A stretch of 64,000 nt of DNA from Helcococcus ovis (GCF_004524775.2 NZ_CP119081.1:1240001-1304000); one strand, 5' to 3'. Numbered from the stretch's first letter, positions 25,391 through 41,205 are shown. Program-made: numbers and translations. The notes: generated by a model from the letters alone, not told the origin.

Positions 25391-26490
25391 TAAAATAAAC
25401 TTTCCTCTGTTTCATCATCAAATAATGTAATCTTTGAAGCATCAACTTTAATATCATATTCTATTCTTGATTCATCAAATTTATCAACGTCAACATTAAT
25501 CTTTGAAACAGCTTTTTGCCCGGAAATACTACCGTGTAAAATATATTCATGTCCAAGTAATTCTGAAACTTCTACATGCATCTTCATGTGTGCAGTTTCT
25601 GTAAATTCTTCTTTATCAAAATCTACAAGTCTTAACTCTTCAGGTCTGATACCTAATGTAACTGATTTGCCTTCGTATTTTTTAATTACATCTTCATGTC
25701 CCTTTGGTAAATATACGTCTAAATCATTTGCAACAAATCTTCCATTTTCAATCTTACCACTAAAGAAGTTCATAGCAGGTGATCCTATAAAGCTGGCAAC
25801 AAATTTATTTGCCGGTTTACTATATATTTCTTTTGGTGTACCAATTTGTTGAACGTAACCTTTACTCATAACAACAATTCTTGATGCCATTGTCATAGCT
25901 TCAGTTTGGTCGTGTGTTACATAAATTGTTGTTGTTTCCATTCTTCTATGCAATTTTATCAACTCGGATCTCATTTGAATTCTCAATTTAGCATCTAAGT
26001 TTGATAATGGTTCATCCATTAAAAATACATCTGCTTTTCTTACAATAGCTCTTCCCAAAGCTACCCTTTGTCTTTGTCCACCGGATAATTGCTTTGGTTT
26101 TCTATCTAATAATTCTTCAATTTCAAGAATCCTTGCAGCCTCTTTAACCATTCTATCTATATCATTTTTAGGTATTTTCTTTAGTTTTAACCCAAATGCT
26201 AAATTGTCATAAACTGACATATGTGGATATAAAGCATATGATTGAAATACCATCGCAATATTTCTATCTTTTGGCGGCATATTATTTACAAGTCTATCAT
26301 TAATATATAACTCTCCAGCAGAAATATCCTCCAATCCTGCTATCATACGTAATGTTGTTGATTTTCCGCAACCGGATGGTCCAACAAATACAATAAATTC
26401 CTTATCTGCAATATCTAAATTAAAATTGTGTACCGCTTGGAATCCATTATCATACACTTTATCAATATTTTTTAAATTAAGTGTTGCCAT
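25390..26490 (-). CDS. msmK: ABC importer ATP-binding protein (MsmK/UgpC-like)
   Basis: 366 residues from the ATG at 26490 (AGGAGG 5 nt upstream). The longer frame to 26559 is rejected because its start lies upstream of the promoter. Walker A GPSGCGKSTT, signature LSGGQRQRVALGRAI, Walker B DVFLMDEPLSNLDAKLR, then the C-terminal TOBE-type regulatory domain of carbohydrate importers (IRPEEL). In many Gram-positives one MsmK-type ATPase drives several sugar importers; here it is encoded with its own permeases. Confidence 0.9.
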   Translation of the reverse strand: MATLNLKNIDKVYDNGFQAVHNFNLDIADKEFIVFVGPSGCGKSTTLRMIAGLEDISAGELYINDRLVNNMPPKDRNIAMVFQSYALYPHMSVYDNLAFGLKLKKIPKNDIDRMVKEAARILEIEELLDRKPKQLSGGQRQRVALGRAIVRKADVFLMDEPLSNLDAKLRIQMRSELIKLHRRMETTTIYVTHDQTEAMTMASRIVVMSKGYVQQIGTPKEIYSKPANKFVASFIGSPAMNFFSGKIENGRFVANDLDVYLPKGHEDVIKKYEGKSVTLGIRPEELRLVDFDKEEFTETAHMKMHVEVSELLGHEYILHGSISGQKAVSKINVDVDKFDESRIEYDIKVDASKITLFDDETEESLF

Positions 26491-26521
26491 AGTTCCTCCT
26501 AAATTTTTCACTTTCATATAT

Positions 26522-26550
26522 ATTCTATTACAAAAAATAAATTTTGACAA
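26522..26550 (-). promoter_or_regulatory. Sigma-A promoter of the ATPase-permease operon
   Basis: Minus strand TTGTCA (26545-26550), 17-nt spacer, TAGAAT (26522-26527), preceded by CG as in the promoter at 22503-22531. Confidence 0.75.
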
Positions 26551-26587
26551 CGATAGCAAATTTTTGAAGATATATTCATAAAACAGT

Positions 26588-26624
26588 AAAGATGAAATTA
26601 TTTTATGAAAATAATTTCATCTTT
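26588..26624. terminator. Terminator after the GH84-GH33-GH84 gene
   Basis: Perfect 17-bp arms AAAGATGAAATTATTTT (26588-26604) and their complement (26608-26624), loop of 3 nt, 10 bp after the stop codon. Confidence 0.8.
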
Positions 26625-26633
26625 ATAATTTAG

Positions 26634-31605
<4,972 letters not shown>

Positions 31606-31613
<8 letters not shown>

Positions 31614-34600
31614 TTTTTCTCCTTAAAATATATTTGTTTTCCATTAATTTATTTTCTGATTTAACTATATATGTTATATCATCATTTTCCGTAATTCCCG
31701 GTATTTTAGTAATTGCCGCATTATTTGTAGCTTCTACAATTATTTCCTTTATATCTTTAGAAATCTCATAAATTATCTTCTCTTTCTCAAATTGTAGGAT
31801 TTTACCATCGACTAAAATTTTTAACTCATAATCATCCAATTCTTTTACTTCTTTACCATATGCTTTAATTTCTGTAATTCCAATCGCTTTATCATCTTGA
31901 GCAATCATTTTTACTCTTATAGCATGTGTAAGCACATCTTCAAATTCAAAAATCTTGAATTTTTCTCTTTCGCCAATAGTTTCAGTATAATTTGAAATTT
32001 CCCTCCAATTATTATCATCTGCCAGTTCATGTTCTAATGATTGAATATTTTGATAATCCTTAGGAAATGAAATTTTTTCAGGAACATAATATTCTAATTT
32101 ATATTCTTTTGGTACGGACACTTCATTATCTTCAAAGAAAAACACTTCTACTTTATTAATTTGATGTTGTTCAAATTCTCCTGCAAGTCCAAATAATATC
32201 CCTGCCCAATCTTCACTTCTCTTTTCTTTAGAAATATTTGTCCATCTGTCAATATATGTGTCATCATATGAAACTATTTCATTATTTAATGCTTTTGTTG
32301 TTGATAATGTATAATCTAAATCTGATGTAAATGATGCGATTCCTGCCGGTATTTCCGAACCATTCCATGATCTGGCATAATTATAACTGGAAATTACACT
32401 AGCATCATTGTTTTCAACAAATCTAATATTTAATTTTGAAATAAAATCTGAATTTTCCAAAATTCCATGTAATAATAAATTATCTGTATTTTCTAAACTA
32501 TTAAAATCTACTTCTTCATTTGTATTTTCATCAATCCACTTAATTACACGTAATTTTCTCATATCTCCGGAAGTATTATAAACTGTAGCATATTTTGGCA
32601 ATCTTGGTTTTTTTGTCCCTTTTCTAAATGCAAAGCTAAAGTTTTCAACAGAAACAAAATCATTTACATTTATATTTGCAATTACATTTTCGCCACTTTG
32701 AGTTTTACCATTTACTTGATATTTACCTAGGTCTTTAATATTTGACAAATCTTCAAAATTCCACTCTACATTTTCATAACAATTAAATTTATTTTCTAAT
32801 ATAACTCTAACTTTTTCAGGTAAATGCAATTCTTGACCTTTTTGCATTGACAATACAATATCCTTAGTTTCTATAACTTTTCCATCAGCAATATTAAAAA
32901 TTTTGCTTCCTAACTGTGAAATTTCATTTTCAATAAATGTTATATTTTTAGGATTTAATGATAATTCTATTTCTGCACTTTCAAGATTTTCAGATTTTGC
33001 TTTTAAAATAGCCATACCTTCTGATTTCATTTGAATTATTACCATACCGGAGCCACTAAATGCTTTTCTGATCCATCTACCATCATTTTGTGATTTATAT
33101 CTTTCCTGAGATGCTGCATCTCCATTGTCAACACCTAATATTTCTGCATTGCCTGTTACTTCAAATTCAACTAAATTATTTGCATATGGTACAATATTTT
33201 CATTTTCGTCAATAATATCAAATCTCACATATACTAAATCGCATTTTTGTAAATTTTCATCTACTGATAATTTCACTTTTTTAGGTTTTTCAGATGTCAT
33301 CACTTCATCTCTGGCAATTTCGTTTCCATATTCATCTTTTGCAATTGCTTCTAATTTCCCTTTTTCAAATGGAACAAGCCACTGTAAATATAAATCTCTT
33401 TTTGTTTCTCCTTCTAGATATTCAAATCCATAATCTGTAGTTTTTTTATTGAATTCTTTTTCTCCTAATGATTTTCCATTTAAGAAAAGCTCTATTTTTT
33501 CAATATTTGAATATACTCTTACCGGAATCAAATTATCATCTCTTTTAAGGTCCGTACCTTGTTTTTTTAATAGACATTTGTCTTCAAAATTCCAATGAGG
33601 AAAAATCTTAACTACTTTTTTATCATTTTTACTGAACCATTGAGATTGATAGAAATAATAGTCCATCTTTGGCAATCCTGCCGTATCAACAATGCCAAAA
33701 AATGATGATTTAACCGGTGCACCCAAATCTTCCTCATTGTGCCATGGTGTTGGCTCTCCTATATAATCAAATCCCGTCCATATAAATTGTCCCGCATAAT
33801 ATTTTCTATCTCTATCATGAATCCATGAATCAATAGCAGTTTTCCCCCATCCTACTCTGTCATTTCCGTAGTCTGACATTTGATACATTCTATCCGGTTT
33901 ATTTGAATTTCCGGTAGCAATTGAATCTCTAATTTGCGGATTATAATATATTCCCCTACTTTTTACTGCGGATGATGTTTCCGCTCCATACAAAATCCAA
34001 TCCGTATATCTTTCAAATAATTCATCAGAGCCATCTTCGTTATAATTTAATCCAACCGTATCAAGCATTCCTGCAATTTTAACATGATGGGCTTCTTCAT
34101 TTCTATTCCATATCAAAGAATTTTCTCCGATTGTAACGTATCTACTTTCATCAATTTCTTTTATCCATTTAATTAAGTTTCGAGCTTGACTAACACCATA
34201 AGGTTGCTCAGTTTCAAAAATTTCATTTCCAATCGACCACATTATAATCGACGGACTGTTAATATCTCTTCTAACCATGTTTTTAATATCAAATTCCGCC
34301 CAAATTTCTCCATCATTTGCATCCGGATGTGTCGATAATTTATTAAAAAACCTATTGTAGTCATATTCTTTTTTTCTATTTCCAAACCATGTATCAAAAG
34401 CTTCCTCTTGTACTAAAAATCCCATTTCATTACATAGTTTAATAAATTGTTCAGATTGCGGATTGTGAGAAGTACGTATCGCATTCACTCCCATATCTTT
34501 CATGATTTGAAGTTTTCTTCTATCTGCCTGCTCATACAATTCCGCTCCCAACGCTCCATTGTCATGATGCAAACAAACTCCATGAAACTTTAAATATTTC

Positions 34601-35460
34601 CCATTAAGTGAAAAACCATCTTCTCTTGTCCACGAATAGTATCTATAACCAAATCTTGTAAACTCCTCATCAATTAACTCTTCATTTATATAAATTTGAG
34701 TTTTTAGGTAATATAAATTAGGATTATCTATATCCCATAGTTTAGGTTTTTCAACTACCATAGTTTCATTAATCATTAATACTGACTTATTTCCTATTTT
34801 TTTTGAAACTTCTAAATTTTTAACCTCTTTTCCATTTGCATCAAATAGGTTAAATTTAATCTTTATATTTTCTTCATAATTTGAGGAATTAAATAGTTTT
34901 ACTTCAATTTTTGTTTCAACGTTTTCTTGATTATATTTTAAATTTGGCGTTGAAATTACAATTCCATTATTTTTAATATATATTTTTTCTCTTAATATCA
35001 AATCTACATTTCTATAAATTCCCGAGCCTGAATACCATCTTGATGAAGGTTGCATATTTGTAACTTTTACAGCTATAGTATTTTCTCCATAATACAAATA
35101 TTCTGTTAAATCATATGTAAATGTGTTATATCCAAATGGATAATTTCCAACTAAACTCCCATTTACATAAATATATGAGTCCATATAAACTCCGCCAAAT
35201 TTTATGAAAATATTTTTATTTGCAAATGACTCATCAATATTTATTTTTTTTACATACCATGCAGTGCCGCCATCAAGTAATCCCCCTTCATTTCTTGATA
35301 ATGACTTTTGGTTAAAATCTTTATATATGCTCCAATCATGTGGCAAGTCCACTTCCGTAAAATCAGAAATTTCTTTTTCTGTTAAATCTTCAATTTCTAA
35401 TATATCACTTTCCTTAAATTTCCAATTTCGATTAATATTCAAGTATTTTTTATTTAGCAT
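31606..35460 (-). CDS. GH2 beta-galactosidase, BgaA-like, cytoplasmic
   Basis: 1284 residues. Sugar-binding N-domain (1-180: NRNWKFKESD, ASP-like SSRWYSGSGIYRNV), Ig-like domain (180-275), TIM barrel (about 280-590) with acid/base Glu413 in MWSIGNE and predicted nucleophile Glu494 in YGAETSS, then DUF4982-like and bacterial Ig-like domains (600-980) and a C-terminal discoidin-like region (about 1050-1200). The order matches the GH2 module of pneumococcal BgaA, but the signal peptide and wall anchor are absent. Ribosome binding site GGAGGG. First gene of a two-gene operon with the GH84-GH33-GH84 protein: galactose removal is coupled to sialic acid and GlcNAc removal. Confidence 0.85.
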
Positions 35461-35605
35461 AATCCCTCCACTTAGTATAGACTATGTATTTTATTTAAGA
35501 TATAAAAACATAAACTTTCTTTTTTATATTACCATAAAAATATATGAAAACCTATTCTGAATATTGAACATTTTTTATTCAAAATTAAAAATAATATCAA
35601 AAAAA

Positions 35606-35650
35606 AGAGCCGTTACAAAATAATGCTTTCATTATTTTGCAACAAGCTCT
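35606..35650 (-). terminator. Terminator of ahpC
   Basis: Outer arms AGAGC/GCTCT and inner arms CAAAATAATG/CATTATTTTG with small internal mismatches; on the minus strand followed by TTTTTTTGATATT. Shares the AGAGCCGTTAC start with the terminator at 42481-42524. Confidence 0.7.
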
Positions 35651-35665
35651 ATTAAAATTTATTTA

Positions 35666-36232
35666 TTAAATTTTACCTACTAAATCTTTTCCAGGTGTTA
35701 ATGTATCATCTCCCGGATGCCATGCTGCCGGACATACTTTATCTCCATATGTTGCAACAAATTGAGCTGCTTCAACTTTTCTCACCAATTCGCTAGCATC
35801 TCTACCGATACCATCAGAGTGAATTTCATAAGCTACAATTTCATTTTCAGGATTAATTACAAATGAACCTCTTAATGATTGTCCGTCTTTTTCCTTTAAC
35901 ACTCCTAACATTCTTGATAAAACAAATGCTCTATCTGATAGCATTGGATATTGTACTCCCTTAACTGCTACTGACTCGTCTTTCCATGCTTTATGAACAA
36001 ATTCGCTATCTGTTGAAACACTGTATACTTCAACTCCCAATGATTTTAATTTTTCATAATGGTTTTGTAAATCTTGTAATTCTGTTGGGCACACAAATGT
36101 AAAGTCTCCCGGATAGAAGAACAAAATTGACCATTTTCCTTCTAAATCTTTATCTGTAACTGTTGTAAAATCTTCGTTCGCATATGCTGGAACTTCAAAT
36201 TCTTCTAATTTTTTTCCTATTAAATTTTCCAT
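35666..36232 (-). CDS. ahpC: Peroxiredoxin AhpC
   Basis: 188 residues, full length. Typical 2-Cys peroxiredoxin: peroxidatic Cys in DFTFVCPTELQDL, resolving Cys near the C-terminus in DKVCPAAWHPGDDTLTPG. Reduces hydrogen peroxide and organic peroxides. No ahpF is adjacent, so another reductase must recycle it. Ribosome binding site AGGGGAC. The promoter region contains a perfect 8-bp-arm palindrome at 36263-36280 that does not look like a PerR box. Confidence 0.95.
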   Translation of the reverse strand: MENLIGKKLEEFEVPAYANEDFTTVTDKDLEGKWSILFFYPGDFTFVCPTELQDLQNHYEKLKSLGVEVYSVSTDSEFVHKAWKDESVAVKGVQYPMLSDRAFVLSRMLGVLKEKDGQSLRGSFVINPENEIVAYEIHSDGIGRDASELVRKVEAAQFVATYGDKVCPAAWHPGDDTLTPGKDLVGKI

Positions 36233-36262
36233 AAATTGTCCCCTTTCATCAATTTATTTTTA

Positions 36263-36280
36263 GTAGGAGTAGACTCCTAC
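36263..36280. promoter_or_regulatory. Palindromic operator candidate upstream of ahpC
   Basis: GTAGGAGTAGACTCCTAC: 8-bp arms GTAGGAGT/ACTCCTAC around AG, about 30 bp upstream of the ahpC start. GC-rich compared with its surroundings. Regulator unknown. Confidence 0.55.
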
Positions 36281-36372
36281 ATATACATGTTACTATAAAA
36301 AAACATTTATTACAATTAAAATATTTTTATAACAAATTTATTAATTAAAATTCAAAGTAAATACACTAGTAA

Positions 36373-36641
36373 TTACTTATTTTTTTCTATTTCTAGAATT
36401 TCAGAAGCCAAATGGTTACCATTAGCCTTTACCCTAACTTGATATTTATCCCATCTCGTGTTGTTATTTTTGCCAATATTTCTTTAATTTTTCTACTACT
36501 TATTGTTTCAAGAATAACAACTTCAAAATATGCGAATCCAAACAGTTTTGTTAGAGCATCTTCAAATTGAAAGTTAAATATATTCCAATCTCGATTCATC
36601 TTTTGCCACAATACCACTGTTTTTATAACTGTGTAAAACAT
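36373..36641 (-). pseudogene. Frameshifted small gene, unknown
   Basis: The first frame gives a 70-codon ORF (...FQFEDALTKLFGFAYFEVVILE...KIKEILAK); after that point protein-like sequence continues in another frame (NNTRWDKYQVRVKANGNHLA...ILEIEKNK, stop at 36373-36375). One indel near 36475 would join them into a protein of about 88 residues. No ribosome binding site is obvious, and I do not recognise the family. Confidence 0.4.
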
Positions 36642-36987
36642 ATTATTCTCGCAGATTATTAAAATAAGAATATTTTCTATATACCTTCTTCTAAAAAAAC
36701 TTATCTATTATCAAAAAAAATGATTTACAACTATATTAATTATTAGAGTTTTCAATGTATAATCCCACATACATCTACATTCATTTACCGGCTGTATATA
36801 GTAAATTCCAAAAATGCATTTTACTTCTTACATAACATAATTTCAATTCTAAAGATACCCCTAATTTATCCATAAAGTAGTAAAATTCTTTTTTTATAAC
36901 CACCACGAACTGCTTTATCTTATAATATGATTTTTACTTAATACTCTTTACTCTTCATCAAAGTTAACTAGACTTTTACTCTTAACT

Positions 36988-37086
36988 ATTGAACCTGAAA
37001 AAATTTCAGACGATCAACTAACAATTTTATCAAATGAAATTGCATTACAAATTGAAAATGAATTAGAATACCTAAAATATTGTTTT
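36988..37086 (+). pseudogene. Relic of the RNase Y C-terminus
   Basis: One frame reads EPEKISDDQLTILSNEIA then LQIENELEYLKY. RNase Y (rny) ends with KPEKISDDE...IA.KIEEELEYPGQIKV, so this is very likely a broken 3' fragment of an rny gene or an old duplicate. The last part (PGQIKVTVIRE...) is gone. The rest of 36642-37370 holds no gene I can support. Confidence 0.55.
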
Positions 37087-37369
37087 ATACAATTTCCCCC
37101 TTATAATAAACCTTCCTTGAATCACATTTTCATTTTATTTATCTGGATAATATCTCCTATTACCCATCCACTTTTCATATCTCCTTTTTTTAGATCAAGA
37201 TAATACCCTTTATCTTTTTCTTTCAATCAGTATTTTTTATTTGATCATTATATTTATAATATCACTTACCATTTTGTTGTATCCAAAATTCTTTAGAAAC
37301 AGCTATATCATTCATATTTAATGTTGTAAATGTTTCAAAAGCAATTAACATTATAGTTAAATATATTTT

Positions 37370-38650
37370 TTGAATTTACAGCTACTGGCGGAGGCGGAAT
37401 TTCATTTATATCAAATATTCCTTCGATTTACAGGTAATGGCAGGGCGGTGCTCATGTATAACAAAATTTTCTTTCATTTACAGGTATTGCCTGTGCCGCA
37501 ATTTCATGTATCTCAAATATTCTTTCGATTTACAGGTAATGTTAGTTCGGCTGCCCTCGACAATTCATGTACTGCAATTATTTTTCAATATTACAGGTAA
37601 TGGCTGAGGCGGAATTTCATTTATATCAAATATTCCTTCGATTTACAGGTAATGTTAGTCCGGATGCCCTCGACAATTCATGTACTGCAATTATTTTTCA
37701 ATATTACAGGTAATGGCGGAGCCGCAATTTCATGTATCTCAAATATTTCCTCGATTTACAGGTAATGGCAGGGCGGTGCTCATGTATAACAAAATTTTCT
37801 TTCATTTACAGGTATTGCCTGTGCCGCAATTTCATGTATCTCAAATATTCCTTCGATTTACAGGTAATGTGAGCTCGGCTACCCTCGACAATTCATGTAC
37901 TGCAATTATTTTTCAATATTACAGGTAATGGCGGAGGCGAAATTTCATGTATCTCAAATATTTCTTCGATTTACAGGTAATGGCAGGGCGGTGCTCATGT
38001 ATAACAAAATTTTCTTTCATTTACAGGTATTGCCTGTGCCGCAATTTCATGTATCTCAAATATTTCCTCGATTTACAAGTAATGCGAGCTCGGCTACCCT
38101 CGACAATTCATGTACTGCAATTATTTTTCAATATTACAGGTAATGGCGGAGGCGAAATTTCATGTATCTCAAATATTCTTTCGATTTACAGGTAATGGCA
38201 GGGCGGTTCTCATGTATAACAAAATTTTCTTTCATTTACAGGTATTGCCTGTGCCGCAATTTCATGTATCTCAAATATTTCCTCGATTTACAGGTAATGT
38301 GAGCTCGGCTACCCTCGACAATTCATGTACTGCAATTATTTTTCAATATTACAGGTAATGGCGGAGCCGAAATTTCATGTATCTCAAATATTTCTTCGAT
38401 TTACAGGTAATGGCAGGGCGGTGCTCATGTATAACAAAATTTTCTTTCATTTACAGGTATTGCCTGTGCCGAAATTTCATGTATCTCAAATATTTCTTCG
38501 ATTTACAGGTAATGGCAGGGCGGTGCTCATGTATAACAAAATTTTCTTTCATTTACAGGTATTGCCTGTGCCGCAATTTCATGTATCTCAAATATTTCTT
38601 CGATTTACAGGTAATGCGAGCTCGGCTTCCCTCGACAATTCATGTAAAAT
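37370..38650 (+). repeat. Palindromic repeat array C
   Basis: About 23 copies of the same TTTACAGGTAAT / TTCATGTA repeat as arrays A and B, with cleaner long-range order: a 215-bp tetramer repeats almost exactly (equivalent points at 37680, 37895, 38110 and 38325). The GC-rich parts differ from array A (for example GGCAGGGCGGTGCTC and GCCTGTGCCGC). Open frames cross the array but follow from the repeat phase, not from coding. No gene lies next to it on the left except relics; the wall-protein gene terminator is on the right. Confidence 0.8.
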
Positions 38651-38718
38651 ATATTTAAATTTATTTACTAAACTATATATTAAATCTCCATAATATAATT
38701 ATGAATTTTAAAATAAAA

Positions 38719-38763
38719 ATTATCCATCTATACAATAAATCAAATATTGCTTAAATGGATAAT
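38719..38763 (-). terminator. Terminator of the transglutaminase-like wall protein gene
   Basis: Arms ATTATCCAT (38719-38727) and ATGGATAAT (38755-38763), followed on the minus strand by TTTTTATTTT. Confidence 0.7.
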
Positions 38764-38774
38764 CAAAATTTAAA

Positions 38775-41042
38775 TTACTTTGTTTTATCCCACTTTCCAA
38801 AATTATCTACATGATATTTTCCAATCCACTCGGATTTCACCATCTTTCCATCACTTTTTAAATAATAATTTCCTTGCCATTTATTTTTTGCATATTTTCC
38901 GTCATTCAATAAATAATAGTAAGAATCATAATCCTTGTCAAATATCCACTCGGATTTCGCCATCTTTCCATCACTTTTTAAATAATAATTTCCTTGCCAT
39001 TTATTTTTTGCATATTTTCCGTCATTCAATAAATAATAGTAAGAATCATAATCTTTATCAAATATCCACTCAGATTTTGCCATTTTTCCATTATTTTTCA
39101 AATAATAATTTCCTTGCCATTTATTTTTTGCATATTTTCCGTCATTCAATAAATAATAGTAAGAATCATAATCTTTATCAAATATCCACTCAGATTTTGC
39201 CATTTTTCCATTATTTTTCAAATAATAATTTCCTTGCCATTTATTTTTTGCATATTTTCCGTCATTCAATAAATAATAGTAAGAATCATACTCTTTATCA
39301 AATATCCACTCGGATTTCGCCATCTTTCCATCACTTTTTAAATAATAATTTCCTCGCCATTTATTTTTTAACTTTTTACCGTAATTATCTATATAATAGT
39401 AATCTCCATTTTTATAAATCCACTTGTTTTTTAATAATTTATCTTCATTTTCAGAGTTAAAATCTTTATTCAAATTACCCTTTTCTATATTTTCTTTATT
39501 TCCTTGATATGGCATTTTAGTATTTTCCTTAAATACTTCAGGCAAATGAACTTTTAGTTTCTCGCATTCAATTCTAAAATAGTCTTTTGTGTAATTTAAG
39601 GCATTTACAAGTTTCTTATAATGATCCAATTCAACTTTACCGTTTTTTTGATTTTTTAATAATTTTTCATAATATGATTTAGGTGTAAGTAATACCTTCG
39701 ATGCTAAATCATGTTTTTTAAACCATTCTTCATTTTCGATTTTAATTACTTCTTCATATTCTGCAACTAATTTATCTACATGTTCTTTACTATACCATGT
39801 TAAATCATTTGCCGGTATCCTTGATCTTAAGGCTGCGTCTTTATTTAATAATAAAATGTCCTTAGAGTTATAATTAATAATCCAATCTTCAAATTCTTTA
39901 TTTACATGCATAAACTTATTTTCATAATATTCCGTTTTATTATTAGAATCAACTACCGCATATAGGTCTTCATCATCAGAAAACATATCTCTCGTATAAC
40001 TTGGAAGTGAGCCTATTGAAGCTGTTAAATCAAGAACATGCCATTTTTTATTATAAAAAGCTCTTGTAGTGGCATGAGCTTCTCCATTATAGTTTCTACC
40101 TTCTATAACATAAGCGGGTATACCCATTAAATTCAATCCTCTTGCTGCAAAAGTAGAGAATCCTAAACACATCGCCTTGTGTCTTTCTGTAACAGAAAAA
40201 AGATCAGAAGCGGAATAATATAATAATCTATCATCATTATAATATGCTTCTCTATCATAAACAGTACTTTTACCTGCTTGAAGTATAAATCTTATTATTT
40301 TTTCTCTATCGTCTATACCCTCTTCATTGGAACCTGCTTCGAGAATTATCTTCTTTATAGCTTCATCATTTTGCTTTATTCTATCCAAATTCAAATTAAT
40401 ATTTTTAAGATATTGCTCTTTATTATTTATATTTAAATCAAAGGCAAATTTATTATCAATATTCAAATTTCTGGTATATATATTAACACCGTTTATTCCA
40501 ATGTGTTTTATACCCCTTCCCATAGAAAGTCCAGCAGCATTTAATCTAACTTCTATAAAATCTTTATCTTTAATAGGAAAGGTTGTATGTATAACTATAT
40601 CTTTAAATTCTGATATATTTTTTAATCTTTCATCCATTATTTTATTATATTCATCTATATTTTTTACAAGCCTATCTTCTTTTTTCATTATAAACAAAGC
40701 CATGCCGTGAATTGCTTTTCCATTTAGTTTAACAAATTTATATTTGTCCTCTAAAATGCTTGAAATCTGATCTTTCGGCAAATTTTCTTTATATATAACT
40801 GAGGCATTTCCCAATATATACACATTTACATTTTCAAAATTTGAAGATTTCATCTCACTTTGTACATCTTCTATAAATTTATTTTTATCATTATCTTCTA
40901 TCACAATTGATTCCTGATTACTAATTCTTTGCAAACTTTCTGCATATACAGGCCTATTAAGATTTACAAATCCTTGGTTAAATGGTGTAACCAGCCCAGC
41001 CATAAGGACTAATAACACTTTAGACTTATTTTTAATTTTCAT
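38775..41042 (-). CDS. Secreted transglutaminase-like protein with wall-binding repeats, 1
   Basis: 755 residues. Signal peptide (MKIKNKSKVLLVLMAGLVTP, cleavage after VYA near residue 34). Transglutaminase/papain-like core about 255-350 with the full triad: Cys in KAMCLGFSTFAARGLNLMGIP, His in GEAHATTRAFYNKKW, Asp in HVLDLTAS. C-terminal third consists of choline-binding-type wall repeats; four nearly identical 40-residue units (SEWIFDKDYDSYYYLLNDGK YAKNKWQGNYYLK...) follow a divergent one. Probably a surface protease or cross-linking enzyme held on the wall by carbohydrate. Paralogue of the protein at 61228-63267. Confidence 0.8.
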   Translation of the reverse strand: MKIKNKSKVLLVLMAGLVTPFNQGFVNLNRPVYAESLQRISNQESIVIEDNDKNKFIEDVQSEMKSSNFENVNVYILGNASVIYKENLPKDQISSILEDKYKFVKLNGKAIHGMALFIMKKEDRLVKNIDEYNKIMDERLKNISEFKDIVIHTTFPIKDKDFIEVRLNAAGLSMGRGIKHIGINGVNIYTRNLNIDNKFAFDLNINNKEQYLKNINLNLDRIKQNDEAIKKIILEAGSNEEGIDDREKIIRFILQAGKSTVYDREAYYNDDRLLYYSASDLFSVTERHKAMCLGFSTFAARGLNLMGIPAYVIEGRNYNGEAHATTRAFYNKKWHVLDLTASIGSLPSYTRDMFSDDEDLYAVVDSNNKTEYYENKFMHVNKEFEDWIINYNSKDILLLNKDAALRSRIPANDLTWYSKEHVDKLVAEYEEVIKIENEEWFKKHDLASKVLLTPKSYYEKLLKNQKNGKVELDHYKKLVNALNYTKDYFRIECEKLKVHLPEVFKENTKMPYQGNKENIEKGNLNKDFNSENEDKLLKNKWIYKNGDYYYIDNYGKKLKNKWRGNYYLKSDGKMAKSEWIFDKEYDSYYYLLNDGKYAKNKWQGNYYLKNNGKMAKSEWIFDKDYDSYYYLLNDGKYAKNKWQGNYYLKNNGKMAKSEWIFDKDYDSYYYLLNDGKYAKNKWQGNYYLKSDGKMAKSEWIFDKDYDSYYYLLNDGKYAKNKWQGNYYLKSDGKMVKSEWIGKYHVDNFGKWDKTK
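38820..39360 (-). repeat. 120-bp coding tandem repeats
   Basis: Four to five in-frame 120-bp units encoding the wall-binding repeats of the protein at 38775-41042. Units differ by only a few bases, in two sub-variants (KNNG and KSDG), so copy number is likely to vary between strains by recombination. Confidence 0.8.
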
Positions 41043-41158
41043 AATTATACCTCTTTCAATTATTTCTAAAATCGTAGAACCTAATATATTTTACGAAAAA
41101 ATTATAGCACAAAAATATTTCGTGAAAAACTTTTTAACAATAAAGTTATATGTTAAAA

Positions 41159-41196
41159 TTAGTGTATTATATATTAGTTAGTGTATTATATATTAG
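41159..41196 (+). promoter_or_regulatory. Duplicated 19-bp promoter-like segment
   Basis: TTAGTGTATTATATATTAG occurs twice back to back (41159-41177, 41178-41196), directly ahead of the GGGGG ribosome binding site of the DUF1622 gene. Each copy offers a TATATT-like -10. Confidence 0.6.
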
Positions 41197-41205
41197 GGGG
41201 AAAAA

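Noticed and set aside
26491-26559. N-terminally extended MsmK-like protein
   Set aside because: The extension would begin upstream of the -10/-35 pair, while a perfect ribosome binding site precedes the ATG at 26490.
37370-38693. Series of 76-122 codon open frames across repeat array C
   Set aside because: They arise because the 215-bp tetramer keeps several frames open; no ribosome binding sites, and the peptides just mirror the DNA repeat.
38780-39460. 226-codon plus-strand frame opposite the wall-binding repeats
   Set aside because: A shadow of the 120-bp tandem repeat on the coding strand (His/Asn/Ser-rich repeats without start signals).
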